A stretch of DNA of 45,607 nt, taken from Spirochaetota bacterium. GTDB lineage: Bacteria; Spirochaetota; UBA4802; UBA5368. Both the position numbers and the translations under genes were made by a program. The notes below the pieces were generated by a model that saw nothing but the letters and a program-made list of their open reading frames with translations, was not told the origin of the DNA and ran no database searches. Below, piece after piece: positions 1 through 8,405 of this stretch. The stretch spans positions 1 through 45,607 of the forward strand of contig JALOTJ010000018.1 in the NCBI GenBank assembly GCA_025457965.1. Direction: 5' to 3'. The number at the start of each line of letters is the position of its first letter. Positions within the stretch are counted from its first letter, which is position 1.

Positions 1-2
1 CC

Positions 3-1340
3 GGCAGCGAGGTCCTCGACCTGGGCAGGGAGGGCGGGCATTCGCGAAACCGGATAGTTCACGCCACGGACCTCACGGGCCGGGAAATCGAGATGGCCCT
101 GCTCGAGCGAATCGCGCAGAGCCCGCGCATAACGGTATTCGAGGACCACACGGCCGTCGACCTCCTCACCGAGCACCAGCTGCAGCGCGAGCCGATTGAC
201 GGCGTCAGCTGCTACGGCGCCTATATCATAGAAAATTCGAACGGCGACGAGCATGTCTTCAATGCCGCCGTTACCATACTTGCCTCCGGAGGCGCGGGCC
301 AGGTGTACCAGCATACCACCAATCCCGAGATCGCCACGGGCGACGGAATAGCCATGGCCTACCGGGCCGGGGCGCTTATCGCCGACATGGAATTCATGCA
401 GTTCCATCCCACCACGCTGTACGTAGAAAACCAGCAGGGGAGGAGCTTTCTCATTAGCGAGGCCGTGCGCGGGGAGGGAGCGGTGCTGTTGAACGCGCGC
501 GGCGAGCGGTTCATGGAGCACGTGCACCCGCTCAGGGAGCTCGCGCCGCGCGATATCGTTGCGCGAGCCATCGACATGGAGCTCAAGAAAACGGGTGAGC
601 GCTGCGCGTACCTGGATATCTCGTTCAAGGAGAGCGACTTCCTCATGCATCGCTTCCCCTACATCTATTCCCACTGCCTTAAACGCGGCATCGACATGGC
701 CTCGCAGCCCATCCCGGTGGTGCCCGCCGCGCACTATCTCTGCGGCGGTATCGTCTCGGACCTGGAAGGGCGCACCTCCATACGGCGTCTCTACGTCTCG
801 GGCGAATCGTCCTGCACCGGCGTGCACGGGGCGAATCGCCTGGCGAGCAACTCGCTCCTGGAGGGCGTGGTGTTCTCTCACCGGTCTTTCTCGCATATTG
901 AGCGCTCGTTCGGGGGGCGGATGGAGTCGATACAGCGGCCCGAGTTCCCGCACTGGAACAAGGAGGGGACCTTCGACCTTGAGGACTGGATTCTTATCCA
1001 GCACAACGTCGAGGACGTCAAGCGCCTCATGTGGGACTACGTGGGCATCGTGCGCTCCAACCTGCGCCTCCAGCGCGCATGGCGGCGCATATGCCTGCTC
1101 GACGAAGAGATAAAGGACTACTACCGGAGGACAACCATCCACCCGCAGATGGTGGAACTGCGAAACCTCGCCACCGTGGCCAAGCTCATCATCCGCGGCG
1201 CCATGACCCGGCTGGAAAGCCGGGGCCTTCACTACAACACCGACTATCCCGAACCGGTCGAGGCGATGCGCCGGAATGTGGTGCTCGTCCAGGGTCGCGA
1301 TCCCGAGATACGCTCGCTTGAAGAGGTGAGCTTCGACTGA
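3..1340 (+). CDS. nadB: L-aspartate oxidase, 5'-truncated by window edge
   Basis: This is the flavoenzyme that oxidises L-aspartate to iminoaspartate, the first step of de novo NAD synthesis in the cytoplasm. The reading frame is open to the left edge, so the protein starts outside the window; about 445 residues are visible of a family length near 530, and the N-terminal FAD-binding Rossmann segment is missing. Visible family motifs are GGHSRNRIVHATD at the left edge, ASGGAGQVYQ, EFMQFHPTTLY, SEAVRGEGAVL, the active-site region LAPRDIVARAID, PAAHYLCGGI and HGANRLASNSLLEGVVF. The HGANRLASNSLLEG stretch favours NadB over succinate dehydrogenase or fumarate reductase flavoproteins. The C-terminal helical domain is complete and ends in a normal TGA. 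No NAD-pathway partner (nadA, nadC) lies in view; nadK lies further right on the other strand. Confidence 0.93.
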   Translation, partial: GSEVLDLGREGGHSRNRIVHATDLTGREIEMALLERIAQSPRITVFEDHTAVDLLTEHQLQREPIDGVSCYGAYIIENSNGDEHVFNAAVTILASGGAGQVYQHTTNPEIATGDGIAMAYRAGALIADMEFMQFHPTTLYVENQQGRSFLISEAVRGEGAVLLNARGERFMEHVHPLRELAPRDIVARAIDMELKKTGERCAYLDISFKESDFLMHRFPYIYSHCLKRGIDMASQPIPVVPAAHYLCGGIVSDLEGRTSIRRLYVSGESSCTGVHGANRLASNSLLEGVVFSHRSFSHIERSFGGRMESIQRPEFPHWNKEGTFDLEDWILIQHNVEDVKRLMWDYVGIVRSNLRLQRAWRRICLLDEEIKDYYRRTTIHPQMVELRNLATVAKLIIRGAMTRLESRGLHYNTDYPEPVEAMRRNVVLVQGRDPEIRSLEEVSFD

Positions 1341-1456
1341 AGCCCGCGGCATCTGTGGCAGGGCCACCGCATTGACGGGGAAGCGAACGTAGTCCCCTGT
1401 CGGGGGCGGGTGGTCTGTCGGTGTTCCCCCGCGCTCCGGCCGATTTGATAAAATAA

Positions 1457-1486
1457 TTGAAACCGCGTGCGTGCGGGTGCTAGTAT
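1457..1486 (+). promoter_or_regulatory. Sigma70-type promoter candidate before the acylphosphatase-like gene
   Basis: A TTGAAA box (1457-1462) and a TAGTAT box (1481-1486) are separated by 18 bases. The -10 is preceded by TGC, an extended -10 element. It lies in the 232-base gap after nadB and would give a leader of about 80 bases. Position and spacing are read directly; activity is inferred. Confidence 0.45.
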
Positions 1487-1572
1487 CGACGTGCGCGGGG
1501 CTCTCCGTCAAAGGCCCTTCGCGGAGCGATGCTTTGTACTGATCGGACTAAATCACGGAGGTCGCCGGAGCG

Positions 1573-1848
1573 GTGCCCATTGAACTCATACTCAGCGGGA
1601 AGGTGCAGGGGGTGGCGTGCCGCCACTATTGCAGCCGCTACGGCCGAATGATGGGCCTGCACGGCTCGGCCACCAACCTCTACGGCGGCACCGTCCGCGT
1701 GCTCATTGACACCGACGACGACGGCACGGCCCGTGCCTACATGCGGGCCCTTATGCAGAACCCCCGGCAATTGACCTTCTACGGGTTTATCGAGCGCATC
1801 GACCTGCGCGGATGCGAAGGTCCGATCGAGGGAGATTATGTATTTTAA
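1573..1848 (+). CDS. Acylphosphatase-like protein
   Basis: This is a 91-residue protein of the acylphosphatase fold, a family that hydrolyses carboxyl-phosphate bonds such as acetyl phosphate. The N-terminal signature reads GKVQGVACRHYC, where the usual form is GxVQGVxFR; the phosphate-binding loop and the catalytic Arg are kept. The second signature, GLHGSATNLYGGTVRV, matches the usual GLxGWVRNLxDGxVxV and keeps the catalytic Asn. The GTG start at 1573 is chosen because a GGAGGT ribosome site (1558-1563) lies nine bases upstream and the family N-terminus begins there. The Ala-Cys pair in place of Gly-Phe is unusual, so the activity is likely but not certain. The gene stands alone, with its own promoter candidate, and converges on the HExxH gene that follows. 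Confidence 0.75.
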   Translation: MPIELILSGKVQGVACRHYCSRYGRMMGLHGSATNLYGGTVRVLIDTDDDGTARAYMRALMQNPRQLTFYGFIERIDLRGCEGPIEGDYVF

Positions 1849-1878
1849 AACGGGATCGCGTCTTTGCGGTGTGTTCTC

Positions 1879-2454
1879 TCAGCTGACCACCACGGGCTTC
1901 GGCATCTTCATCCTGCGCCCCTTTATCTTTTCGAACGAGAGGCGCAGCGCGCGCGCATTCATCTCCAGAAACTTCATGTAGGGCGTTTTCTCAATGTACG
2001 CGTAGAATTTCGTTAAATCGTGCTCGAAGAAATCGTCGAAGCGCTCGCGCGAGGCGCCGTGCGAGGCCTTGTGCGCGGCGAGCCGCCGTATATCGCCGTT
2101 GAAATCGGGACTTATATGGTAGAGCTCGTGGAATATCACCTTGAGCTTCTCGCTCGGCGAGAGGTTGAAGAAGCGGGGATGATAAAAATAGATGAGATAC
2201 CGCTGGTCCACGCCTCCGTGGCGAAGGCGCGGCATGGCGTAAAGCTTCCCCCGGTAGCGCAGCGTTTCGGCGCCGTCCTTGAAGCGCATCGGCACGAGCT
2301 TGCCGAAGGTGCCGCCGCTCGCGTTCGACCGGTTGGTGGCCATGCACACCAGCACCCTGCGCGTATCCACATGGGAGAAGTCCTCGCAGCGGAGCGCGAT
2401 CTCCTGGATAATGAGCGTGATGACGTCGGTGAGGTTTATCTCCGGAAGCTTCAA
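1879..2454 (-). CDS. Putative HExxH zinc metallopeptidase-like protein
   Basis: The 191-residue protein has an HELYH sequence (HExxH zinc signature) near residue 109, followed by HISPDF. The sequence after it (GDIRRLAAHKASHG) supplies further His residues that could complete a metal site. No signal peptide or membrane segment is seen, so it is probably cytoplasmic. It resembles the putative metallopeptidase domain found in some phage and bacterial proteins, but I cannot assign a substrate. The likely start is a TTG at 2454 that overlaps the recN stop codon in a TTGA arrangement, which suggests translational coupling to recN. A link to DNA repair is suggested only by that coupling. The C-terminus is basic (KIKGRRMKMPK). 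Confidence 0.6.
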   Translation of the reverse strand: MKLPEINLTDVITLIIQEIALRCEDFSHVDTRRVLVCMATNRSNASGGTFGKLVPMRFKDGAETLRYRGKLYAMPRLRHGGVDQRYLIYFYHPRFFNLSPSEKLKVIFHELYHISPDFNGDIRRLAAHKASHGASRERFDDFFEHDLTKFYAYIEKTPYMKFLEMNARALRLSFEKIKGRRMKMPKPVVVS

Positions 2455-4160
2455 CCGCCCTTCTCCGCCAGTGCGATCATCTCTTCGGCGTGGCGCACCG
2501 ACAGCTCGGTGACCTTTTCGCCGGCGAGCATCCGCGCGACCTCGTTCACCTTTTCCCTGCGCGAGAGCTTCTTTACCAGGGTCGTCACCCGGCCGCCGAT
2601 GTTTTCTTTCTGAACGGTGAAGTGTACGTCGGACATCGCGGCGATCTGCGGAAGGTGCGTGATCACGAGTACCTGCCGCTCCATTGCGAGGGACTTGAGC
2701 TTCTTGCCCACCACCTCGGAGGTCTTGCCGCCTATCCCCGCGTCCACCTCGTCGAAGACCAGGCTTTCGACGATGTCCGCGGAAAGAATGACCTTCTTGA
2801 TGGCGAGCATGATACGCGACATCTCGCCGCCGGAGGCCGCCTTGCGGAGCTGGCGCAGGTCCTCGCCCTCGTTGGCCGACAGCAGAAACTCTATGCGGTC
2901 GAGCCCGTGCGGATAGAGCACGTAGCGCTTGTTCTCGGTTTCAATCTCGCCGTCGGGCGAGAGCTCTCGCTTGATCGAGATGCGGAAGACTGTTCCGGGC
3001 ATGCCGAGGTCGGCAAGCTCCTTCATAACCTTCTCCTCGAGGTCCTTGGCGGCGAGCCTTCGCTTTTCGGAGAGGTCCAGCGCGGTATCCCTGGCGACCT
3101 GCACCATCGCGCGGTAGTCGGCCTTCAGTTTCTCGATCTGCTCCTCGGAGGACGAAATGGCGTCAAGCTCGCGTTTCGACTTTTCTGCGTAGTCGAGCAC
3201 TTCGCGAACGGTGGTGCCGTATTTCTTCCTGAGAGAGGAGATCAGCGAAAGGCGCTCCTCTACCTGGTTGATCCGCTCGGGCGAAAACTGTATGTCCTTC
3301 TCAAAGGTCCGGAGGTCAGCGGCCGCGTCCTCGAGCGAATAGAGAGAGGTACGGACGGTTTCCAGGATGGATGATATTCGCACGTCGAAGCCCGATATGG
3401 CCGAGAGGCTCTGGTCGGCCCGCTTGAGGCTCTGGACAATGCCGCCGTCGCCCTTGAGCAGCGACGAGCTGGCACTGATCTCGGTGAAGAGCTTTTCCGA
3501 GTTCTGCAGCAGCGCCGATTCGTTTCGCAGATCCTCCTCCTCGTTCGGCTGGAGGCGGGCGGCCTCGATCTCCCTGATGGCATAGCCGAGAAATTCGATC
3601 TTGCGCGCCTTCTCCTTCTCGTCGATCTCGAATGAGCTGATGCGTTCCTTGAGGTCGGAAAGTCCGGCATGGAGGCCGCGTACCGTATCGACCAGCGGAC
3701 CGAGGCGGGCGAAGCTGTCGAGCGTCTCGCGGTGCTTCGCAATGCGCATGATGTTCTGGTGTTCGTTCTGTCCGTGGATGTCGACCAGGTATTCTGATAG
3801 CGCCTGGAGTTTGGCGATCGGGATCTGGGTGGCGTTGGCGAAACAGCGGCCCTTGCCGCTGGTGTATATCTCGCGCCTGAGCACGAGCGTCCCGTCATCG
3901 CAGTCGATGCCCGACTCGTCGAGGATCGCACGCACCTGCGGGACCGTGGAAACGTCGAAGACGCCCTCGAGGGCCGCGCGCTCGAAGCCCGAACGGATCT
4001 GGTCGGTGGTCATTTTGTCGCCAAGCACGCCCGAAAGCGCGTCGATGAGGATGGATTTGCCGGCGCCCGTCTCACCGGTGAGGATGTTGAGGCCCGCGCC
4101 GAAGGGAATCTTTAATTCGTCGATGATTACGAAGTTCTTGATTCGCAGCTCAGTCAGCAT
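2451..4160 (-). CDS. recN: DNA repair protein RecN
   Basis: RecN is an SMC-like ATPase that acts early in double-strand-break repair. The protein has about 569 residues, close to the usual family length. The N-terminus carries MLTELRIKNFVIIDEL and a Walker A loop GETGAGKS. A long coiled-coil region rich in Glu and Lys follows. The C-terminal half has the ABC-type signature ASGGEMSRIMLA and the Walker B sequence LVFDEVDAGIGG. I prefer the ATG at 4160, which gives the canonical MLTEL N-terminus; a GTG four codons further upstream (4172) would overlap the end of nadK. nadK and recN are nearly contiguous and almost certainly co-transcribed, and the HExxH gene follows with a 4-base overlap. Confidence 0.95.
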   Translation of the reverse strand: MLTELRIKNFVIIDELKIPFGAGLNILTGETGAGKSILIDALSGVLGDKMTTDQIRSGFERAALEGVFDVSTVPQVRAILDESGIDCDDGTLVLRREIYTSGKGRCFANATQIPIAKLQALSEYLVDIHGQNEHQNIMRIAKHRETLDSFARLGPLVDTVRGLHAGLSDLKERISSFEIDEKEKARKIEFLGYAIREIEAARLQPNEEEDLRNESALLQNSEKLFTEISASSSLLKGDGGIVQSLKRADQSLSAISGFDVRISSILETVRTSLYSLEDAAADLRTFEKDIQFSPERINQVEERLSLISSLRKKYGTTVREVLDYAEKSKRELDAISSSEEQIEKLKADYRAMVQVARDTALDLSEKRRLAAKDLEEKVMKELADLGMPGTVFRISIKRELSPDGEIETENKRYVLYPHGLDRIEFLLSANEGEDLRQLRKAASGGEMSRIMLAIKKVILSADIVESLVFDEVDAGIGGKTSEVVGKKLKSLAMERQVLVITHLPQIAAMSDVHFTVQKENIGGRVTTLVKKLSRREKVNEVARMLAGEKVTELSVRHAEEMIALAEKGG

Positions 4161-4161
4161 A

Positions 4162-5043
4162 TCAGCCGTCACCGTTCGTGTTTTTGCCCCAGCCGAGCTT
4201 TCTTCGCAGGATTTCGTAATAGTCCCGTGCCGGGTGCTGTATCAGGTGGACCTTTTTCTCGGAGCCGCGGACGCGGATCTCGTCATCGCCCTCGATGGGG
4301 ATAGCCTCCTGTCCGTCGATTGTCAATAATAAATTTTCGAAGTCAGAGACGATCCGCGCCCGGAGCGTCGTTTGTGCCGGAATGATCATGGGCCGTACGG
4401 CGAGCATGTGAGGGCAGATGGGGTTGAGCACGTAGGCGCTGTCGATGCTCGGGATTACGATGGGCCCGCCGGCCGAAAGCGAGTAGGCCGTGGAACCGGT
4501 CGGTGTCGCGATGATGAGTCCGTCGCCGGAGTAGCAGTTGAGAAAGGCGTCGTCGAGCTCCAGGCGGACGCTTATGGGGCGCGAGAAGGCGCCCTTCGAT
4601 ATGACGGCGTCGTTAATAACCGTTATGGTTCGAAGCTCCTTTCCTTCGCGGATGAGCGAGGCCTCGAGCGTGGAGCGGGCGGAAGGGGTGCGCTTTCCGG
4701 CGACGACCTCGTCCAGGTAGCGGAAGGCCTCTCCCGGGGAAAACTCGGTGAGGAAGCCCAGACGCCCCCGGTTGATGCCGAACAGCGGCGCGTTCTTGCC
4801 CGCAAAGAGCCGCGCGGTGCGGAGGAAGGTACCATCGCCGCCGATGACGATGACGAGCTCGGACCCGGCAACGAGCCCACCCTCGTCCATTCGGTGTTTC
4901 GACAGGGCGGCGTCCGAGAACAGCTCAATATCGGGCAGGAGTGTTCCGATACCCCGCTCCGCAAGGAACGCGACGATGTCTCCCACCAGTGTGAGCGACC
5001 CGGTGTCGTCGGGGCGTATGTGGATGGATGCGGTTTTAATCAT
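4162..5043 (-). CDS. nadK: NAD kinase
   Basis: NAD kinase phosphorylates NAD to NADP in the cytoplasm. The 293-residue protein has the diagnostic GGDGTFLRT motif near residue 70, then NRGRLGFLTEF. The second domain contains SGDGLIIATPTGSTAYSLSA, the NAD-binding region, and an ENLLLTIDGQE stretch typical of the C-terminal domain. The length matches the family. The gene is first in a leftward block with recN, an arrangement common in many bacteria. An ATG start at 5043 is used; the upstream 143-base gap to the divergent importer operon should hold both promoters, but no convincing boxes were found. Confidence 0.95.
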   Translation of the reverse strand: MIKTASIHIRPDDTGSLTLVGDIVAFLAERGIGTLLPDIELFSDAALSKHRMDEGGLVAGSELVIVIGGDGTFLRTARLFAGKNAPLFGINRGRLGFLTEFSPGEAFRYLDEVVAGKRTPSARSTLEASLIREGKELRTITVINDAVISKGAFSRPISVRLELDDAFLNCYSGDGLIIATPTGSTAYSLSAGGPIVIPSIDSAYVLNPICPHMLAVRPMIIPAQTTLRARIVSDFENLLLTIDGQEAIPIEGDDEIRVRGSEKKVHLIQHPARDYYEILRRKLGWGKNTNGDG

Positions 5044-5186
5044 GGATATAGCGCTGTGCGCACGTCCGGTTATATGCGCGGGGGTCGCCGGACGTCAATG
5101 AAATTATGGAGGGAGGGGCCGGGATAAAAATACCTTGATTTTGGCGGGTGCGCGCGTCACAAGGGACTATCCATGCGTACCGGCCG

Positions 5187-6032
5187 ATGAAAAACACGAT
5201 CAATATCCTCGCGCTTGTCGCGGTTTTCGCCCTGCCGCTCACCCTGTTTCCCGCCCGGTCGCCCGGGCCCCCGGCGACCGGCAGGGTGCACAGCGTCGTG
5301 TCCCTTTCGCCCTCGATCACGGCCGCCATCGTCGACCTCGGCGCGGCGGACCTTCTGGTCGGCGTGAGCTACCGCCATCCGCCCCTTTCGCGGAGCGTGG
5401 AGGTGGTGGGCGATCTGGCGCGGGTCGACATGGAAAGGATAGTGGCGCTCGGCCCGGACATGGTGTTCTTCTCGGCCGAGGACGGGGCGACGCAGATCGC
5501 CGACCGGGTGCGCGCGATCGGTGTGCCGGCCCACCGTTTCGGGCGCAGCAGGGATTTCGACGACATCTGCGCGCACTACATGGATCTGGGCGACATGCTC
5601 GGAAGAGGAGCGCGTGCGCGCGAGCAGATCGGCGAGTACCGACGCGCCCTGAGCCGTATCGCCCGGGCCCCCGGCGGGCCCCGGGTGGCGCTGTTCATCT
5701 CGCACGCGCCGCTCATCCCCGCCGGCGGCGGATCGTTCGCGGGGAGGATGATCGAGGCCGCGGGAGGGCGTAACGCCTTCGGCGGCATCGATCGCCCGTT
5801 CCCGGTAGTGTCGGCCGAGCACCTCGTGCGGCTCGACCCGGACGTCATCGTTTCGATCGACGCCGATCCCGGGAAATATTTTTCCTCGGGGGCATTCCGG
5901 GGGCTGCGCGCCGTTCGCCGCGGCGCGGTGCGCAGTATTGACGCGGATCTCATCGGCATGTACACGCCGCGAAACTTTGTCGCGGCGGCCGGAGAACTGG
6001 GGAGGTTGATCGCCGATGCCGGTAAGAGTTAG
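5187..6032 (+). CDS. Periplasmic substrate-binding protein of a BtuF/FecB-type importer
   Basis: This is a class III solute-binding protein (TroA/BtuF fold) that would capture a cobalamin- or siderophore-like metal chelate in the periplasm and deliver it to the permease encoded next. The N-terminus MKNTINILALVAVFALPLTL is a clear export signal or membrane anchor. The mature part begins with RVHSVVSLSPSITAAIVDLG, typical of BtuF/FecB proteins, and contains GDLARVDMERIVALGPDMVF and later LVRLDPDVIVSID. The ATG at 5187 is chosen because it sits directly before the signal; a GTG at 5148 in the same frame is possible. The gene overlaps the permease gene by 17 bases. The substrate cannot be told from the sequence. 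Confidence 0.85.
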   Translation: MKNTINILALVAVFALPLTLFPARSPGPPATGRVHSVVSLSPSITAAIVDLGAADLLVGVSYRHPPLSRSVEVVGDLARVDMERIVALGPDMVFFSAEDGATQIADRVRAIGVPAHRFGRSRDFDDICAHYMDLGDMLGRGARAREQIGEYRRALSRIARAPGGPRVALFISHAPLIPAGGGSFAGRMIEAAGGRNAFGGIDRPFPVVSAEHLVRLDPDVIVSIDADPGKYFSSGAFRGLRAVRRGAVRSIDADLIGMYTPRNFVAAAGELGRLIADAGKS

Positions 6033-7005
6033 GCCCCTGCTCGCCCTGGCTTTCCTTGTCGCGCTCGGGGCGGTCGCGATTTTCCTGGCGCTTTCGTCAG
6101 GATCGACGTACCTTGCCCCTGCGGATATCGCCAGGGCGCTTGCCGGCGATTCCGGCACGGCCGAATACCGCATACTCGTGCACCTGCGCCTTCCCCGCGT
6201 GCTCATGGCGCTCGTTGTGGGCGCGTCGCTTTCGGTCAGCGGCGCAATGTTCCAGTCGCTATTCAGAAATCCCCTGTCCGATCCCTACACCGTCGGCGTG
6301 TCAGGGGGGGCGGCCCTCGGCGCGAGCGCGGCCATCGTCCTGGGCTCCTCCTTCGCGCTGGTGGCCATTTTCTCGTTTGCGGGCAGCCTCGCCGCCATCA
6401 CGCTTGTCTACGGGCTTTCCCGGCTGAGGGGACTCGGTTCGGGCGGGCTAATCCTCGGGGGGATTTCGCTCAGCTTCATTTTCTCCTCCGGTGTCATGCT
6501 CATCTTCGCGCTCGCCCGTCCCGAGGCGGTACACAAGGCCCTCATGTGGCTGATGGGCGACCTCTCACTCGCGCGCTACGATGCGCTCTACCGCATGGGG
6601 GGGGTCGCGCTGCTTTTGCTCGGCGGGGCCCTGTTGCTGCACCGCCATCTCGACATCATATCCTTCGGCGGCGATTTCGCCCGCTCGCTCGGCGTTGCTC
6701 CGGTCGATACGCGCGCGGTGTTCTGGATCGGCGGCCTCCTGGCCGCGCTTTCGGTGGCGCTGGCGGGGGTGATCGGCTTCGTCGGCCTCATCGTTCCGCA
6801 CTCCGTGCGCGCGCTCGTCGGACCGGTCCACCGGCGGCTCCTCCCGACTTCGGCGGTTGCGGGGGCGCTCTTTCTCGTTATATGCGATACGATTGGCAGG
6901 ACCGTGGCCATGCCGTATGAAATACCGGTGGGCGTCATAACGGGTTTTGTCGGCGGCATATTTTTTCTCGTCCTTCTGCTCGGGAGGGGAAGGGGCATGG
7001 GGTGA
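6016..7005 (+). CDS. FecCD/BtuC-family ABC permease
   Basis: The 329-residue inner-membrane protein forms the translocation channel of a vitamin B12 or iron-siderophore importer. Around nine or ten hydrophobic segments are visible. Family sequences are RLPRVLMALVVGASLSVSGA near residues 57-76, FRNPLSDPYTVGVSGGA, LMWLMGDL and GFVGLIVPHSVR, which includes the coupling region facing the ATPase, followed by EIPVGVITGFVGGIFFL at the C-terminus. It starts inside the binding-protein gene, and its stop overlaps the start of a 47-codon ORF in a TGATG arrangement. The set of three importer components is complete in this operon. Confidence 0.93.
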   Translation: MPVRVRPLLALAFLVALGAVAIFLALSSGSTYLAPADIARALAGDSGTAEYRILVHLRLPRVLMALVVGASLSVSGAMFQSLFRNPLSDPYTVGVSGGAALGASAAIVLGSSFALVAIFSFAGSLAAITLVYGLSRLRGLGSGGLILGGISLSFIFSSGVMLIFALARPEAVHKALMWLMGDLSLARYDALYRMGGVALLLLGGALLLHRHLDIISFGGDFARSLGVAPVDTRAVFWIGGLLAALSVALAGVIGFVGLIVPHSVRALVGPVHRRLLPTSAVAGALFLVICDTIGRTVAMPYEIPVGVITGFVGGIFFLVLLLGRGRGMG

Positions 7006-7148
7006 TGGTACACTTCAACGCCGCGATGCCCCGGCCGCGGGGACTGCAACACCTCCGGGAACGTGACGGCATGCGCCACGAGGATCCGAGCGGAGAGCAT
7101 ATGGCCGTGCATGCGGGCAAAATGCTGATAGAAGGAACACCGCGATGA
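7005..7148 (+). CDS. Candidate 47-residue His/Met-rich protein coupled to both ABC importer genes
   Basis: Between the permease and ATPase genes there is an uninterrupted 47-codon frame. Its ATG overlaps the permease stop (TGATG) and its TGA overlaps the ATPase start (ATGA), so it fills the interval exactly. A purine-rich SD-like run (GGGAGGGGAAGGGG) lies at the end of the permease gene just upstream. The predicted peptide begins MVHFNAAMPRPRG and contains five His and five Met residues; no membrane segment is visible. No family is recognised. It may be a genuine small subunit or metal-binding peptide, or a coupling leader that keeps ribosomes running from permease to ATPase. The double overlap is observed; expression is inferred. 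Confidence 0.4.
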   Translation: MVHFNAAMPRPRGLQHLRERDGMRHEDPSGEHMAVHAGKMLIEGTPR

Positions 7149-7933
7149 ACCTGATCGAGATACGGGATGTGCGCGCCGGTTACGGCGGCGATGACGTGCT
7201 CAAGGGCGTCAGCCTGTCGTTCGTGGAAGGGGAGATGACGGCGATCATCGGTCCCAACGGCGCCGGGAAAAGCACACTGCTCAAGACGGCCTGCGGTGCG
7301 CTCGCTCCCGCGTCGGGCGGTGTATTCTTCCGCGGAAGGCCGATCGGCTCGATCGGCGAGGCGGCGCTCGCGCGCGAGCTTGCCGTCGTTCACCAGCTCA
7401 TCGAAAACATTCCGCCCTTCACCGTGTACGAGTTCGTGCGCCTGGGCAGATTCCCCTATCGGGCGTTCTGGCGTCTTGATTCTCCCGGAGACGGCGCGAG
7501 GATAGAAGAGGCGCTTGCGGCCGTAGGGGCCGGCCATCTACGCAACCGGACCGTCACGGGGCTTTCGGGCGGGGAGCGCCAGCTGGTGTATCTGGCGCGC
7601 GCTCTGGCGCAGAACGAGCGCGTTATCATCCTTGACGAACCGGTCTCACATCTCGATATACGGCATGCGGTCCGGGTTATGGACGTACTCCACGGGCTCA
7701 ACGCCGCGGGCACGACCATTATCACGGTACTGCACGACATCAACCTGGCGTCGGATTACTGTACACGCATCATCGCGCTCAGGGACGGCGCCATCTTCGC
7801 CGACGGCCCGCCGGAGGAGGTGATTCGCTACCAGGTGGTAGAGCCGCTGTTCGACACCGTCTGTGTGGTGTTTGAGAACCCCATCACGAAAAGGCCATAC
7901 ACCTTCCCGGTTCCCCGGTATGCGAAGAGTTAA
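7145..7933 (+). CDS. ABC importer ATPase, FecE/BtuD type
   Basis: This 262-residue cytoplasmic ATPase energises the importer encoded just upstream. The nucleotide-binding domain is complete: Walker A GPNGAGKSTLLK near residues 38-49, the Q-loop region VVHQLIENIPPFTVYEF, the signature LSGGERQLVYLARAL, Walker B VIILDEPVSHLD and the switch His in VLHDINLASDYC. The order and spacing are those of the FecE/BtuD family. The ATG at 7145 overlaps the stop of the preceding micro-ORF. The C-terminal tail (FENPITKRPYTF) resembles the tail of other siderophore-type ATPases. Confidence 0.93.
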   Translation: MNLIEIRDVRAGYGGDDVLKGVSLSFVEGEMTAIIGPNGAGKSTLLKTACGALAPASGGVFFRGRPIGSIGEAALARELAVVHQLIENIPPFTVYEFVRLGRFPYRAFWRLDSPGDGARIEEALAAVGAGHLRNRTVTGLSGGERQLVYLARALAQNERVIILDEPVSHLDIRHAVRVMDVLHGLNAAGTTIITVLHDINLASDYCTRIIALRDGAIFADGPPEEVIRYQVVEPLFDTVCVVFENPITKRPYTFPVPRYAKS

Positions 7934-8007
7934 GCGTTGCACGCGCCATTTGTTGGTCGCCGACCAGCGCCCGGCCGGTCGCGTGCGGCCGGCGAAGAAT
8001 TAATGAC

Positions 8008-8038
8008 TGGACATTATTCCTTATTTTAATTATATAAT
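8008..8038 (+). promoter_or_regulatory. AT-rich promoter candidate before the small Cys protein
   Basis: A consensus TATAAT (8033-8038) lies in an AT-rich island within GC-rich DNA. A TGGACA (8008-8013) is upstream with a long 19-base spacer. A TATACT sequence about 20 bases downstream is an alternative -10. The 193-base gap after the importer operon holds nothing else clear apart from short GC-rich inverted repeats. Confidence 0.4.
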
Positions 8039-8126
8039 GACACATATGAATATTCGAGCTATACTTTTAGATCAGCGACACCCGGGCCTGCGCCGCGGGT
8101 AATATCAGGCCGATCGGAGGAGCATC

Positions 8127-8405
8127 ATGAGCAAGCGTTACCAGTCGGGGATGTTTTGCGTCGATATCAGCTGCCCGCGCCACAAGCCGCTTGAGGGGCT
8201 CGAAGGGGACGCATACCTGAACAAAAAGGCGGAGCATTGCAAAGAGTGCTATGCGTGGATGTTCTTCAGCTGGCTTAGGGACAAGAATTACCGCATCGTG
8301 CTTACCATGCCTGAAATGGCCTCAAGGGAGCTCGTCGCGCGCATTAAGGGGATCGATCCCGTCCGGGTCGAAGACCTCACCGAGGACGAGATTCTCTGCC
8401 TCTGA
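8127..8405 (+). CDS. Small Cys/His protein of unknown function
   Basis: The 92-residue protein is not recognised. It has CVDISCPRH near residues 11-19 and HCKEC near residues 37-41, giving two Cys/His pairs that could hold zinc or an iron-sulphur centre. The middle contains YAWMFFSWLRDKNYRIV and the acidic C-terminus ends DLTEDEILCL. There is no signal peptide. The start is well supported by a CGGAGGAG ribosome site seven bases before the ATG. It appears to be a single-gene unit behind its own AT-rich promoter region. The fold could be a small zinc ribbon-like domain, but this is a guess. Confidence 0.7.
   Translation: MSKRYQSGMFCVDISCPRHKPLEGLEGDAYLNKKAEHCKECYAWMFFSWLRDKNYRIVLTMPEMASRELVARIKGIDPVRVEDLTEDEILCL

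Noticed and set aside
1879-2454. Phage origin for the HExxH protein
   Set aside because: No other phage genes, no composition change and close coupling to recN; only a loose similarity to a phage-type metallopeptidase domain.
2490-3374. Long frame on the + strand opposite recN
   Set aside because: It is the antisense shadow of recN; its protein has no family features, while the recN frame has Walker motifs.
5044-5186. Cobalamin riboswitch before the BtuF-type operon
   Set aside because: Gap is too short and no B12-box-like sequence was recognised, so control by cobalamin cannot be supported.
5157-6206. 349-codon frame on the - strand opposite the binding-protein gene
   Set aside because: High-GC antisense shadow. 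The + strand frame has a signal peptide and BtuF-type motifs.
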